This document shows positions 1 through 16,813 of a stretch of 64,000 nucleotides of DNA, in pieces. Both the position numbers and the translations under genes were made by a program. Numbering within the stretch: position 1 is the first letter of the stretch; every line of letters begins with the position of its first letter. The stretch lies in the NCBI GenBank assembly GCA_035041965.1, contig JAPYMA010000827.1:1-64000 (forward strand). The letters run 5' to 3'. Source of the stretch: Anisakis pegreffii. Lineage: Eukaryota; Nematoda; Chromadorea; Rhabditida; Anisakidae. The notes beneath the pieces are model-generated. The model was not told the DNA's origin. It saw only the letters and a program-made list of their open reading frames with translations, and ran no database searches.

Positions 1-3000
1 GCTCGAAAATTTCTACCTTGCGAGGAGATATAGTAATTTTTGTGATGCTATTCTGGTAAAGACATTCAAGCCTACCGTACCCTCAGCTTTGACCAGCAAC
101 ATATCAATTTCTTCACACCAATCGATCGAGGAGAATCTCTGGATAAAGAAAATCATATATTTTGTCGAGCGATTTTGCTCTGTTAAGGAGATATAGCTAT
201 TTTTTTAGAGCTATCTGCACTAGCGCTGAGTCGCTCATTCATATTCCCGTATGATCACTATAGATCAATTGAGAGGCTATACATAACTATAGAATTTTGA
301 GTTTGATGTATTCAAGCTCACCGTCTTCTCAGCTTTGCCCGGAAACATATCATCATTTATACACCGTTCGATCGAGCAGAATCTCTTCTTTCTAATAATG
401 AAATATAGGCTCGAAAATTTCTACCTTGCGAGGAGATATAGTAATTTTTGTGATGCTATTCTGGTAAAGACATTCAAGCCTACCGTACCCTCAGCTTTGA
501 CCAGCAACATATCAATTTCTTCACACCAATCGATCGAGGAGAATCTCTGGATAAAGAAAATCATATATTTTGTCGAGCGATTTTGCTCTGTTAAGGAGAT
601 ATAGCTATTTTTTTAGAGCTATCTGCACTAGCGCTGAGTCGCTCATTCATATTCCCGTATGATCACTATAGATCAATTGAGAGGCTATACATAACTATAG
701 AATTTTGAGTTTGATGTATTCAAGCTCACCGTCTTCTCAGCTTTGCCCGGAAACATATCATCATTTATACACCGTTCGATCGAGCAGAATCTCTTCTTTC
801 TAATAATGAAATACCGGCTCGAAAATTTCTACTTTGCGAGGAGATATATTAATTTTTGTGATGCTATTCGGGTAAAGACATTCAAGCCTACCGTACCCTC
901 AGCTTTGACCAGCAACATATCAATTTCTTCACACCAATCGATCCAGCAGAATCTCTGGATAAAGAAAATCATATACTCTGTCGAGCGATTTTGCTTTGTT
1001 AAGGAGATATAGCTATTTTTTTAAAGCTATCTCAATTAGCGCTGAGTCGCTCATTCATATTCCCGTATGATCACTATAGATCAATTGAGAGGCTATACAT
1101 AACTATAGAAATTTGAGTTTGATGTATTCAAGCTCACCGTCTTCTCAGCTTTGCCCGGAAACATATCATCATTTATACACCGTTCGATCGAGCAGAATCT
1201 CTTCTTTCTAATAATGAAATACCGGCTCGAAAATTTCTACTTTGCGAGGAGATATATTAATTTTTGTGATGCTATTCGAGTAAAGACATTCAAGCCTACC
1301 GTACCCTCAGCTTTGACCAGCAACATATCAATTTCTTCACACCAATCGATCGAGCAGAATCTCTGGATAAAGAAAATCATATATTTTGTCGAGCGATTTT
1401 GCTTTGTTAAGGAGATATAGCTATTTTTTAAGGCTATCTCAACTAGCGCTGAGTCGCTCATTCATATTCCCGTATGATCACTATAGATCAATTGAGAGGC
1501 TATACATAACTATAGAAATTTGAGTTTGATGTATTCAAGCTCACCGTCTTCTCAGCTTTGCCCGGAAACATATCATTATTTATACACCGTTCGATCGAGC
1601 AGAATCTCTTCTTTCTTATGATGAAATGTCGGCCCGAAAATTCCTACTTTGCGAGGAGGTATATTAATTTTTGTGATGCTATTCGAGTAAAGACATTCAA
1701 GCCTACCGTACCCTCAGCTTTGACCAGCAACATATCAATATCTTCACACCAATCGATCCAGCAGAATCTCTGGATAAAGAAAATCATATACTCTGTCGAA
1801 CGATTTTGCTTTGTTAAGGAGATATAGCTATTTTTTTAAAGCTATCTCAATTAGCGCTGAGTCGCTCATTCATATTCCCGTATGATCACTATAGATCAAT
1901 TGAGAGGCTATACATAACTATAGAAATTTGAGTTTGATGTGTTCAAGTTCACCGTCTTCTCAGCTTTGCCGAGAAACATATCATCATTTATACACTGTTC
2001 GATCGAGCAGAATCTCTTCTTTCTTATGATGAAATATCGGCTCGAAAATTTCTACTTTGCGAGGAGATATATTAATTTTTGTGATGCTATTCGAGTATGC
2101 TATTCGAGTATGCTATTTGTGATGCTATTCGAGTAAAGACATTCAAGCCTACCGTACCCTCAGCTTTGACCAGCAACATATCAATTTCTTCACACCAATC
2201 GATCGAGCAGAATCTCTGGATAATGAAAATCATATATTTTGTCGAGCGATTTTGCTTTGTTAAGGAGATATAGCTATTTTTTTAAAGCTATCTCAACTAG
2301 CGCTGAGTCGCTCATTCATATTCCCGTATGATCACTATAGATCAATTGAGAGGCTATACATAACTATAGAAATTTGAGTTTGATGTATTCAAGCTCACCG
2401 TCTTCTCAGCTTTGCCCGGAAACATATCATCATTTATACACCGTTCGATCGAGCAGAATCTCTTCTTTCTAATAATGAAATACCGGCTCGGAAATTTCTA
2501 CTTTGCGAGGAGATATATTAATTTTTGTGATGCTATTCGGGTAAAGACATTCAAGCCCACCGTACCCTCAGCTTTGACCAGCAACATATCAATTTCTTCA
2601 CACCAATCGATCCAGCAGAATCTCTGGATGAAGAAAATCATATATTTTGTCGAGCGATTTTGCTTTGTTGAGGAGATATAGCTATTTTTTTAAAGCTATC
2701 TCAACTAGCGCTGAGTCGCTCATTCATATTCCCGTATGATCACTATAGATCAATTGAGAGGCTATACATAACTATAGAAATTTGAGTTTGATGTATTCAA
2801 GCTCACCGTCTTCTCAGCTTTGCCCGGAAACATATCATCATTTATACACCGTTCGATCGAGCAGAATCTCTTCTTTCTTATGATGAAATATCGGCTCGAA
2901 AATTTCTACTTCGCGAGGAGATATATTAATTTTTGTGATGCTATTCGAGTAAAGACATTCAAGCCTACCGTACCCTCAGCTTTGACCAGCAACATATCAA

Positions 3001-4090
3001 TTTCTTCACACCAATCGATCGAGCAGAATCTCTGGATAATGAAAATCATATATTTTGTCGAGCGATTTTGCTTTGTTAAGGAGATATAGCTATTTTTTAA
3101 GGCTATCTCAACTAGCGCTGAGTCGCTCATTCATATTCCCGTATGATCACTATAGATCAATTGAGAGGCTATACATAACTATAGAAATTTGAGTTTGATG
3201 TATTCAAGCTCACCGTCTTCTCAGCTTTGCCCGGAAACATATCATCATTTATACACCGTTCGATCGAGCAGAATCTCTTCTTTCTTATGATGAAATACCG
3301 GCTCGGAAATTTCTACTTTGCGAGGAGATATATTAATTTTTGTGATGCTATTCGAGTAAAGACATTCAAGCCTACCGTACCCTCAGCTTTGACCAGCAAC
3401 ATATCAATTTCTTCACACCAATCGATCGAGCAGAATCTCTGGATAATGAAAATCATATATTTTGTCGAGCGATTTTGCTTTGTTAAGGAGATATAGCTAT
3501 TTTTTTAAGGCTATCTCAACTAGCGCTGAGTCGCTCATTCATATTCCCGTATGATCACTATAGATCAATTGAGAGGCTATACATAACTATAGAAATTTGA
3601 GTTTGATGTATTCAAGCTCACCGTCTTCTCAGCTTTGCCCGGAAACATATCATCATTTATACACCGTTCGATCGAGCAGAATCTCTTCTTTCTTATAATG
3701 AAATATCGGCTCGAAAATTTCTACTTTGCGAGGAGATATATTAATTTTTGTGATGCCATTCGGGCAAAGACATTCAAGCCTACCGTACCCTCAGCTTTAA
3801 CCAGTAGCATATCAATTTCTTCACACCAATCGATCGAGCAGAATCTCTGCATTCAGAAAAATATATTTTCTCGGGCGGTTTCGCTTTGTTGAGGTGTTAT
3901 AGCTATTTTGTTGAAGCTATCTGAACTAGCGCTGAAGTGCTCATTGGTATGCATTCAATCACAATAGATCAATGCATATTATACATTACTATAGAAGTAC
4001 GATTTTGATGCATTCAAGCCTACCATCTTCTCAAGTTTGCCCTGGAGCATATTGATGTTTATGCATCGTTCTTTTGGGCAGAATCTCTAA
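1..4090. repeat. Tandem satellite array, 408-bp unit, about ten copies
   Basis: The block starting 'gtcttctcagctttgcc' recurs near 321, 729, 1138, 1545, 1953, 2399, 2807, 3214 and 3622, with a decayed copy near 4026. Spacing is 407-408 bp except one 446-bp unit (about 1953-2399). Position 1 lies inside a unit, so the array continues beyond the window. Units are nearly identical; the last one, after about 3840, is clearly diverged and marks the array edge. Within each unit two ~131-bp segments, for example 719-850 and 880-1011, both start with 'ttcaagc', share 'cagctttg', 'aacatatca' and 'agaatctct' in the same order, and end in 'gagatata', so the unit is a diverged dimer with spacers of about 30 and 116 bp. 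Each copy holds a repeated 89-codon reading frame, but it begins at TTG and lacks protein features; I regard it as a by-product of repetition. Confidence 0.97.
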
Positions 4091-6160
4091 CGATAAGCGC
4101 TGCTACCGTAAGCTAAGTAGTGAAGAATCACTGAAAGGTGTGGTAAATCTAAGGAGGATAGCTGCTTAGACGCTGCGAGGTATCAAAAGCCCAAAAGTGA
4201 ATCGCGACCAGGCCATGAAAATTATGTGTATGAAACTTCCAGATGTTAGTGGGTCCTTCATATTCATTATTCAAAACTGCTCAAGCTGGAGAGAAGAACA
4301 ACAATTATGGTGAGCCATAAGATGTTGATAATTTCTAGTATAAACATCGTTCATATAACTTAACCGTTAGCACTGTTTATCTCAACACCGAATTCTTCCC
4401 CATATCAACATGAAAGACTCGGACCATTTTGCGGTCTTCATTGACTGTATTATTTGTTTATTGGAGTGATTTTGAGTGAACAGATGCAGGTTTTCAAGAG
4501 CACTTCTCATGAGAACAATGTCAGCTATTCACACTTCTTGCCAAAATATTCATTTGTCTCGTTTCTGTTTCCGAATCACATTGATAATCTCATGCATCCA
4601 GATATTCCGATTGTGTTCGTCCTAAATATTTTTTCACACCATCATAATTGAACACAACAATTTTGGATGCACAAGAACTCCAAATTCATGATCGATGATT
4701 AAAAAAGCACATGAAATTTGCACGAACTGTGTGAACATGAAAAACATTCAATGCAAGAGTAATAGTGATTGTTTATTGAAGCAATCTGATAGTAACAACA
4801 GCAACATCCGTCACGTAGCCACTAAAGAGACTACGTGTAATTATCGCTTAGGCAAACAACTCTCATAAGCAATCGAATCCGATTCGTTACATTACAAGAG
4901 AAACAAACAATACAATTCATGAACTTTTCAATGGAACTGACCAAAGCATTAAAAGAGAGTAATCAACGGTGATATCAAACAGTTTTCTGAAACATTCGAT
5001 TAGCAACTTGAATATCTATCTATCTGCAACATTAACAACTTGAACGTCAATCAACAATAATAACAACAACACGATACGAATGCTCAACGAACAATTTCTC
5101 CTTCTCATTTGTTTTTCAACTTGATGAGATCCCTATGGAATGAGTGATGATCATAAACAAGCACGGGGAATTGTCTCAACGACGTGATAAAAACATAAAA
5201 CTATTTTGAACGTTAAAAAACAATAAACGATACTCAAAAACAAAAACATTAATGAAGAGTCATCAATCTAACGATAATTAAAACCCTGAATATTATCTCT
5301 TTGGAAAAAGTGAAATCTCAATTCCAAACGATTCCATTCAGTTCCTCGGGAATGCATCAGACTTTCTAGTGTATGCATAAGAACACAAGGCGAGAATCGC
5401 TAGGCGCTATGAGCCACCGAACATAATCCAGCTTCATAAACATCATTCAATCAACTGCATGCTCAAAACAAAAAAACCTCAAAATATAAGGAGCCAACTT
5501 TAAGAACACATTCTAAAACAATACAAAACTTGTTACTTACTTAAAACAATACAACAAACAGCAATCAAATACCAACTACGAGCGAGACACGGAGATTCTA
5601 CAAAATAAACGGCGTATTCTCAATTCTTGATTCATTTCATCATCATAAACTTACATAAACTCATACAACGACAAAACAAAACGTGGTCTGTGAGCTAATG
5701 CAACTCACTGAAACAACCCGATAGTCAATTATCTTGCAAAACGAGGTACAAATTGAAGCATACACAACATCAATGCAATGCAGTGGCAAATAATTGCAAA
5801 TAATCCAATAAACGTTCTCCAAAAATCATCCACACCAGGATATGATGATGAATCAAAACGAATGCACAAATAGCAATCAATTTAATAGTTCGTGGAAAAA
5901 ACAAATCCACGTGTACAAAGTGAGGAATTCATCAACAACATCTTCCATCATTTGCAAATCCATATCAAAAACACACGAAGTAAAGTGACCAGTGGCCACA
6001 AACTAAAGTCGCATATAATAGCTCATTCCGTTACGATTCTGCAACTCGGTTCGCTTCATTTCACCGGTTTTGCAATCCTGAAAACAATCAAAGTTCGCAT
6101 TCCTGCACAAAACTCGCGTTATCATGCATTGAGAAAACAATACATTCGTATCGAAACAAA
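4091..6160. other. Intergenic stretch between satellite and prmt-5 3' end
   Basis: About 2 kb with no recognisable gene. The longest frames (for example 4454-4651 and 5892-6182 on the plus strand) have no family resemblance and no convincing splice context. From about 4750 the plus strand is rich in A and in CAA-type runs, so the minus strand, which is the sense strand of prmt-5, is T-rich. Part of this stretch next to 6165 must be the prmt-5 3'UTR, but I could not fix a single polyadenylation signal. Confidence 0.6.
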
Positions 6161-6164
6161 ATCA

Positions 6165-9100
6165 TTAACTGGTATCGTATAAATGCCCCTGACCGACAAA
6201 AAATAAAGAAACATGATTTTCGGCTCGATACTCGTGGAAGATGGATGACCTAGATGAAATGTCGCATAACAAATCGAAAAAAAACTAAAATTAAACAATG
6301 ACCGCATCGAACTGCACAAACCTTATATTCTACGAACCATTCGTACCAAACGCCGCCCGTGTCTATTTTTCGATCAATATGAAATTGAATCTGCAAAGCG
6401 CACACAGTGATTCAATGAAAAACTCCTGAATCACTAATACTTTCAAGCACAAACTCCATGATAATCAGATAAATCTCTAATTTGTTCATATGGATTTGAT
6501 GTTTTATTCCATCACCACTATCCGATTATTGAAACTCAAAGAAAACGTACGATACATTTTCCTAAAACCGCTAGCAATGACTGAAAGTTCATGTATGAAA
6601 AACAAAAGAACCAACCTTATCGCCCGGTAACAATCTCACCAGATTTCTCAACGGTATCAATGCAGGAAACCAGCTAACCATCGAAGGCGTATGCGTTAAA
6701 GGATTTGTGCTGATCCAACACGATCCGTATAGCTGCGCTTCAAAATACGCGGCAAATCCCATCAACTGAAAGATTCATTTCATTTTTTGACGGACTGGAG
6801 TTGACAATCAGATGAGGTTGGAAAACTTGTGGAAAAACAGATAAACCAAACAAAAATTGTGCAAACAAACGAAAATACACAATCGTTTACTTCGCATTGT
6901 TTATCCATTTCAAACTCGATGATTTGTTGTCGACAATTCGGTGTCGAATCGAAATTTGGATGCTTGAACGTATTCACTGGCTTCGGTTTATCCAACGCGC
7001 AAATCGATCGTAAGTATACAACGTAAATCTCATCCAACGATGACACATCATCGGTTAGCCTGCAACTAATCGTAAGGCTTAGGCTTACTACCTCAAGAAA
7101 TTCATAACCAATTCCTCACATAAACAATACAACATAAGCTATTTGCCACTGACCAAAATCGCTAAGTATTCGTTCTAAATCAGCTGCAGATGATCACACC
7201 TAACGAATGACTGCAGGGAAGTTATGTGATTGAAAAATGCTCACAATCAGCGAAATAAAAAACAATTCAAAGAAACAAAACGAACGGTAATTTATACGAT
7301 CCATCAGCGTGTTTTTGTGGCAATAAACGTCCTCGGCTCGGTAGTCCCCTATCGAAATACTTACTTTCACTACATGCCAGAACCTTTTGATGCATACGAA
7401 CCGATTGTATTGGTGCTTAAAACAATGTCACAAATAATCAAATAGGCTTGATGAGCGAATATACACACAAATATAAAATGAAACAAGAAATATGAGCAAA
7501 GTACACTATTTCCTAACCATGAATACCTTCGCATTTCCCATCCCATTATATCGCAGCACATTCATATAATACATTACGATAAAGTAAATTCCACAAGAGT
7601 ATGTCTTACTAACATAAGACATAGTAGGCAACAAAATCACTCTCACGTTGAATGCAAATTCTCATCGACAATCAAATGGAATCAACTCAAACAAATATTC
7701 AATACTCAAACAAATCAGCTAATGTGCTCACCCACATAACTCGTGTATTTCTGAGGTATACTAATTGTGGTCGGTCGAACGATATCATTCACACCATCCA
7801 AACATTCCGGACACAGTTCATTATCGCCGAATGATCCCAACAGTTCAGATACCACCAAATCTGGCCTTTCCATTTTATCTGCATGAACCAACTCACTTAA
7901 CGCACGCATATCGCATTCTATTACTGTCACTCGCTCATTCCATCTGAAATGACCAATATATGAACACTACAACATTGAGGTTGAATCATAGTGACATAGC
8001 GAAAAAATACTGATACAGTATTTTGAAGTGAGAGGTGCTATTGTCACTGTTTTGCTGCAATATTCTAATCTTTTCTTTTATTTTATTCTTTTTACAATAA
8101 TATTCTATTTTATTCTAGCATTCTATCCTAAATTATTCGTTAATATTCTACATTCTACGAAGTGAACTGACTGTAACTTACTCAGTCCGGTTACGGTACT
8201 GTAGTGTCACAACAGCGTTTGCATTCTTCTCAACCGCTACCAGTTTCAGTTTCAGTAAATCGCGTCGAGAGCGATTTTTGTCGTTGAAACACTTCTCTGC
8301 GTCCATTATCATGTGCATCTGAAAAAGAGTCCAATATGATTCTCAATTCCTCGATAAGAGGAAATTCGTCAGAAGTCCTCAACGTCAATAAACTCTCCTT
8401 TGAAATTTCTGAGCTCTTTATGGCAATCCTTTCCGTAATTCAAGCAATCCTTTCACTTTCTTCATCAAATAACAACTAGGAACACCTTACTTACCAGAGG
8501 CCCACGACCAGCACCCAATAAGAACACAACAATTTGACGCTCATCACCAATCGTCGAGACAAGTTCATCGATTGCATAACCGATGGCCTCTCGATATTTA
8601 TGATACTTGACAGCGTCCTCTTCGAACGTCGTATACGTTCCAGAATCTAAGTTATCGGCTAACGGTTGCAGAGGTATCTGAACATTTCATCAGTTATCCT
8701 CGGTGAACAGGCGATTTCAAATTCAGGTTTAAAAGCTGGCAAATGGATAAATCAATACACTTTTTCATTCAATACACAAGTTTTCTCACTTATAGTGAGT
8801 GAATTTTTCAAGAGTTCAGCATGAAACCAGTATAAGCATTTCAATCATATTCACAAAATCATTTTCAAATTAAACATAAAGTAATCATTTTCAACACAAA
8901 ATTATTTTCTTTCAATTTAAACATGAAATAATCACCGAAACAACAAACTGAGTGCTGGTATTTTACTCGCGATCAGCAAATGCTAACCTGTAATGCGTCA
9001 ACATATTCGGGGTGTCCTAAGTATTCCAGCAATATACTTTCACCACTATCCGGAGATGCCTCATAGGACTGGCGTATTTTAGCATCCACTAATCTTTTTA

Positions 9101-11656
9101 TAACGCCCACATAAATTTCACGGATATATGCACTCGTATTTGTGCTCTCGTTACAAACAAGAATGCGGTGTTGCATTGAACCAAACAGATCCGACAGTAG
9201 ACGATTGTGGGCAATAAAAATGGGAACGATTAACAACGATTCACTCATTTCTCAACTATCAAATACTAATACATAGTCAGAACAATTTTTCAATAGTTGC
9301 TACAAATTCAGTAACATATTCGCATCGAATGATGATAGTCAGCATTCTCATTGAGTGCAAATTACCAATCAATCACTAGAGACCAATGTGGTATTCTTAA
9401 AACTTGCAAATTACTGACAATGAGGTTAGGTTTAATAATAAATTCAAATTTCGCAGGCAAATCGTAATCGAATTCAGATTACTGACTGACAATAAGGTAA
9501 TAAAGTTGAATTGAATTCAAATTATTAAGGTGACGCATAATCGACGAATTCAACCTACTGAGGTAAGGCATAATCAAATTCGGCAGCGCCATGAACGAAA
9601 ATCGACGAATCCAACCAGAATGCGCACAACTGAAATCAGTCGCTCACTCAACGAAGCACTTCTACTACCGTGCAAATCAATCCATAATATACTCGTATTT
9701 CCTTGCAAACATTAAATTTTCCAATCCACTACTACATCACACCATCAATCGACAACTCCCTCTCCATCATTACGAATATTCTCTCATTCGCAAAAGTTGA
9801 ATCGCTCGGCATTCAACTGACCGGTTCAGCGTTCCAGCGTCCGTAAAGTTTCGGCTCAAGAAATTCATCCGCTAAATCTGCACAAATCCTTAGGCCAACA
9901 GCCAGTCGATGCATCGTATAGTTCGTGCACAGCGTTCGAAAATCAGCCCATATGGCCCAGAGATCCCGCTTATCCACCTCTCCAACTACTGGATAACAGT
10001 TCTCATCGGTTGCAACGAAAACCCATACGCTGAAATGATTGAAAACCAAACATTCTCTAGTTCGAATGCGTTGACGACGAGCGATCTTTTCTGTCAACGG
10101 AAAAAACTCCAATCACAAAATTCAAATTGAGCAGCCCAGAAAGCGACAAAACAAACACTGATACTAATGTGCGAAGTTGGTGATTCCGAACTGAAATCCA
10201 AATCGTCCGAATTGTTTCAATTGAACTTTTCAACATTCATTCACAGTATTGTACCATGCAAAATGCAAACGATATCAATCATTATTTGGGTCTATCGAAT
10301 GGCTGACGATAATTTGACGATCGAATTGAATAATAAAGATAATTTGGTAACGAACCAAAAACTCATGTTTTGTGTCCACAACCATTTCGTAAGAATTTCG
10401 GCTAGACGCGGTGAATCACGATGCTTCAGCTCGAGAGTTAAGACCCGTAATGGCATGAAAGACATATAGGAGAACTCCTGAATTATCAATCGACTCAAGC
10501 AAACCATTGATAAATTCAGAGCGATTGATCAAAACATTACTAAACAGCTCGAATTTCGTGCATAATCATATGAATTTTTGGAGATTCAACGGTACATTTC
10601 AGCTTCAATATCGATCGTGTTCAGTGATTCAAAACTTCCATGTTGTCATACTTCAAGATGCAAAAAATTTCGATTGAACATTGCTGAGAAACGGACCTTC
10701 TCAAGCTCTCGAGCCGACAATTCGGCTAGCCAAGGATCCGTTGAATCACAATCGATCCAACTTGAAATACGACCAACCACATAGACGGACCACAGTTGTG
10801 GTTTCAACTGCCAATCGGGCAGATTTATCGGTGGAGGTGTTTCATTCCTGTTCATAACGAATTCAATTTTTTTGATGTCATTGATTTCTTATGAGGACGA
10901 TACAAAGTTCACTCTTGCTCACCACAGCAATTTTGACAGAATCACTTTAAAGGCATAACGTTTCGAGTTGCTATGCAGCGAGACGCTTCAATTGACCGCG
11001 CATGTTTTTTGATATAACTTTAAGAAATTACATTCCATTTCTATGGCTCCAATTTCAATTGCCCCATTTCACTCCTTTACTCTCGGTGATTATGCGCATT
11101 CACCCAATTCATTCGTTACCATTGAATTATGAACGTAAATTTGAATGAACGCTATTCGTTGTGTGATATTGCATAGGTGAATTGGAATAAAGAATTATGA
11201 ATATATCAAATGAGACTTTGCATAAGATTATTCTATAATTACTCGCACTTTTTTAATATTCTTTGTGTGTGTTTTCGGAACGGTAATAAACGCTTATTAT
11301 TTTGGAGTCTCGTGTCCGCAGAAATATATTGATTATAACACGTTGATTAAGTTCCAAAGTGCATGAATCCATAATAGAGCTTGACGCAAAACGAACTTGT
11401 TCACTTTCCATTGGTCACGCTTAATGCCACCAATTGGGTAGTTGACGAAACTATATCCGTTCAAGCCGAGATTCGAGCAATACGTCGGAATATTCGTATC
11501 ATTCACGCCATCGTGAGCCGTCGAAACCCAGCCAATGATCGAAGGCACTGCATCGTCGTGTCGTTTCTGTCGACGCTCAGCACGCTCAGCACTCGTCATT
11601 TCCTCGGCCTTACGCTCCTGCTGCGGTTGCTGCTTGTCTCCTTCCTCACCACCCAT
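6165..11656 (-). CDS. prmt-5: Type II protein arginine methyltransferase PRMT5, spliced, about 13 exons
   Basis: The enzyme makes symmetric dimethylarginine on histone, Sm and other proteins using S-adenosylmethionine. Exons in sense order, approximately: 11656-11405 (start ATG), 10847-10652, 10470-10360, 10040-9830, 9240-8988, 8688-8492, 8311-8185, 7944-7752, 7415-7280, 7035-6870, 6766-6641, 6440-6330, 6188-6165 (stop TAA). Visible motifs are the SAM-binding GAGRGPL (8492 exon), [13 protein letters not shown] (8185 exon), the double-E loop [12 protein letters not shown] (7752 exon) with both catalytic Glu residues, QKYTSYV, and the C-terminal GVWYEW of the beta-barrel. Splice phases agree where checked: V-A-P across 7752/7415, and GHLYDTS-stop in the last exon. 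The N-terminal TIM-barrel part is more diverged. atp-2 lies upstream on the same strand, 1.55 kb away, which is wide for a nematode operon. The Phe expected just before LQxPLQPL is not evident (see findings). Confidence 0.93.
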
Positions 11657-13204
11657 TCTGTTCCTCTATTTGGTAAAGTTAACTTATGAATCAACTGAAT
11701 CTTCACTTAGATCGTCAACATCCACATATCAGCGATTGCTTTCAAAGAATTGGATGTGTATCAAAGAATTGGAAATTTTTGAAAGCAAAACTAGAAAATT
11801 ACTCCAATCCCTCACTACTGACCTTAATCCAGCAACATTAAACTTGTAAAGGCAATCTGTTGCTCTATAAGACCCGTTCGAATGATGCACTGTCTACTTT
11901 ACATGACTGAGAGGGTAAAAGTATTTCAACCAGACTCTGGAATTTACCACCAATTCTAACCCTCATCAGATCGACAACCGATTTCACTTGAACTCTCAAA
12001 TATTTCTAACCAAACGATCAACTCATCATCAAGAAACACTAGCCCAATCTCCTCGACCGATTCAAAGAACCAATCGTCACCATTCAGCAGGATTTCGCTA
12101 ACATCTAGGCATGACAATGCCACCTCGATGACTCAAAATCACAAGCAAAACACATATTCAATTGTAGAATAATGACAAAATGATAAAATTTGATGATGAC
12201 AACAACACAAAATGCATTGAGAAAAGCCGTGTATTTATTATCATTATTGTACTTTACTTGAGCGCTCCATAGTGAAACAACAAAACAGAAAAAAAGAAAA
12301 AAGTTGAAAACAATTCATCGAACACCAAATCAAACAACTACTTCCTTCATGCACTTCATCACTTACTCCATGATGGTGGATGTCATTCCGTCAAATAAAT
12401 ATCATCAATAAATATCTAACTGTTGTTGTTCTGTGTTTCGCTGGTTATCGCATGAAACCATTGCTAAATTTGTTCTGACTAAACATAACTAGACTACTGC
12501 AAAGTAAATCATTTGTTCACCACACTGAGTGCAAAAACAGTTTCTAAGCAACTGATGTTTCAGGCCGTTTTCGTCACTTATGCAACCAACAATACCTAGT
12601 ACGTAACAATTCCTATCACTCCCTATAGAGAATTGGAAAACAATCATAAAATATCATAAGACACTATAACAATAAATAAATTAAACTTTATTATTAAAAT
12701 TTTCCTGACTCTAATTTCTACAACAAAAACAATGCAACCACAGAATTCATCGCCCAATTCGATACAAACAATCTCAGTGATAACAATAATGACCACATAA
12801 TTGAACCTATTCATGGAGAGAGAACAGCTGAAAGATGAGACAAAAGAGACGCATCGTGAAAAGATTAAGATTTGAAGCAAGCAGCAATTCAATTCTGAAT
12901 GCTTAGCCACTGCGAAATATAAAAAAAAGAGCACATATGCTTATTATGTATCTATTCGAATGTGTATCGATCCACAACGTGTACAATATACAAACACAAC
13001 AACCAAGACAAAACAAACGTCTCTGATTCACCAACCATCACATCACTATCTTCGCACTCAGTGATTAAGCACTGTGTAAATCAACTCAAGTCGGCAATTC
13101 CCTATGTTTAAAGTCAATTAATTATACAGAACAAAACAATAATAATAATAAAATTACTAATAACTTCTTCACACTAAACAGATATCATCTCATATAATTC
13201 TGCT
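11657..13204. other. Intergenic region between atp-2 and prmt-5
   Basis: This contains the 3'UTR of atp-2 and the 5' region of prmt-5, both on the minus strand. A minus-strand AATAAA lies at 12687-12692, about 510 bases past the atp-2 stop, and others occur further on; none can be assigned with certainty. No frame here resembles a known protein. No tRNA or spliced-leader gene was seen. Confidence 0.55.

Positions 13205-16813
<3,609 letters not shown>

Noticed and set aside
335..3892. Repeated 89-codon reading frames in each satellite unit (start MPGNISSFIHR)
   Set aside because: They begin at TTG, not ATG, recur only because the DNA is a tandem repeat, and have no known domain. The frame is preserved because copies are nearly identical, not because of visible coding constraint.
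7365..7415. Short prmt-5 exon ending at a good donor 'gtaagt' at 7364
   Set aside because: Reading through this donor gives [12 protein letters not shown], which matches the PRMT5 segment that follows in nematodes, so the exon most likely extends to about 7280.
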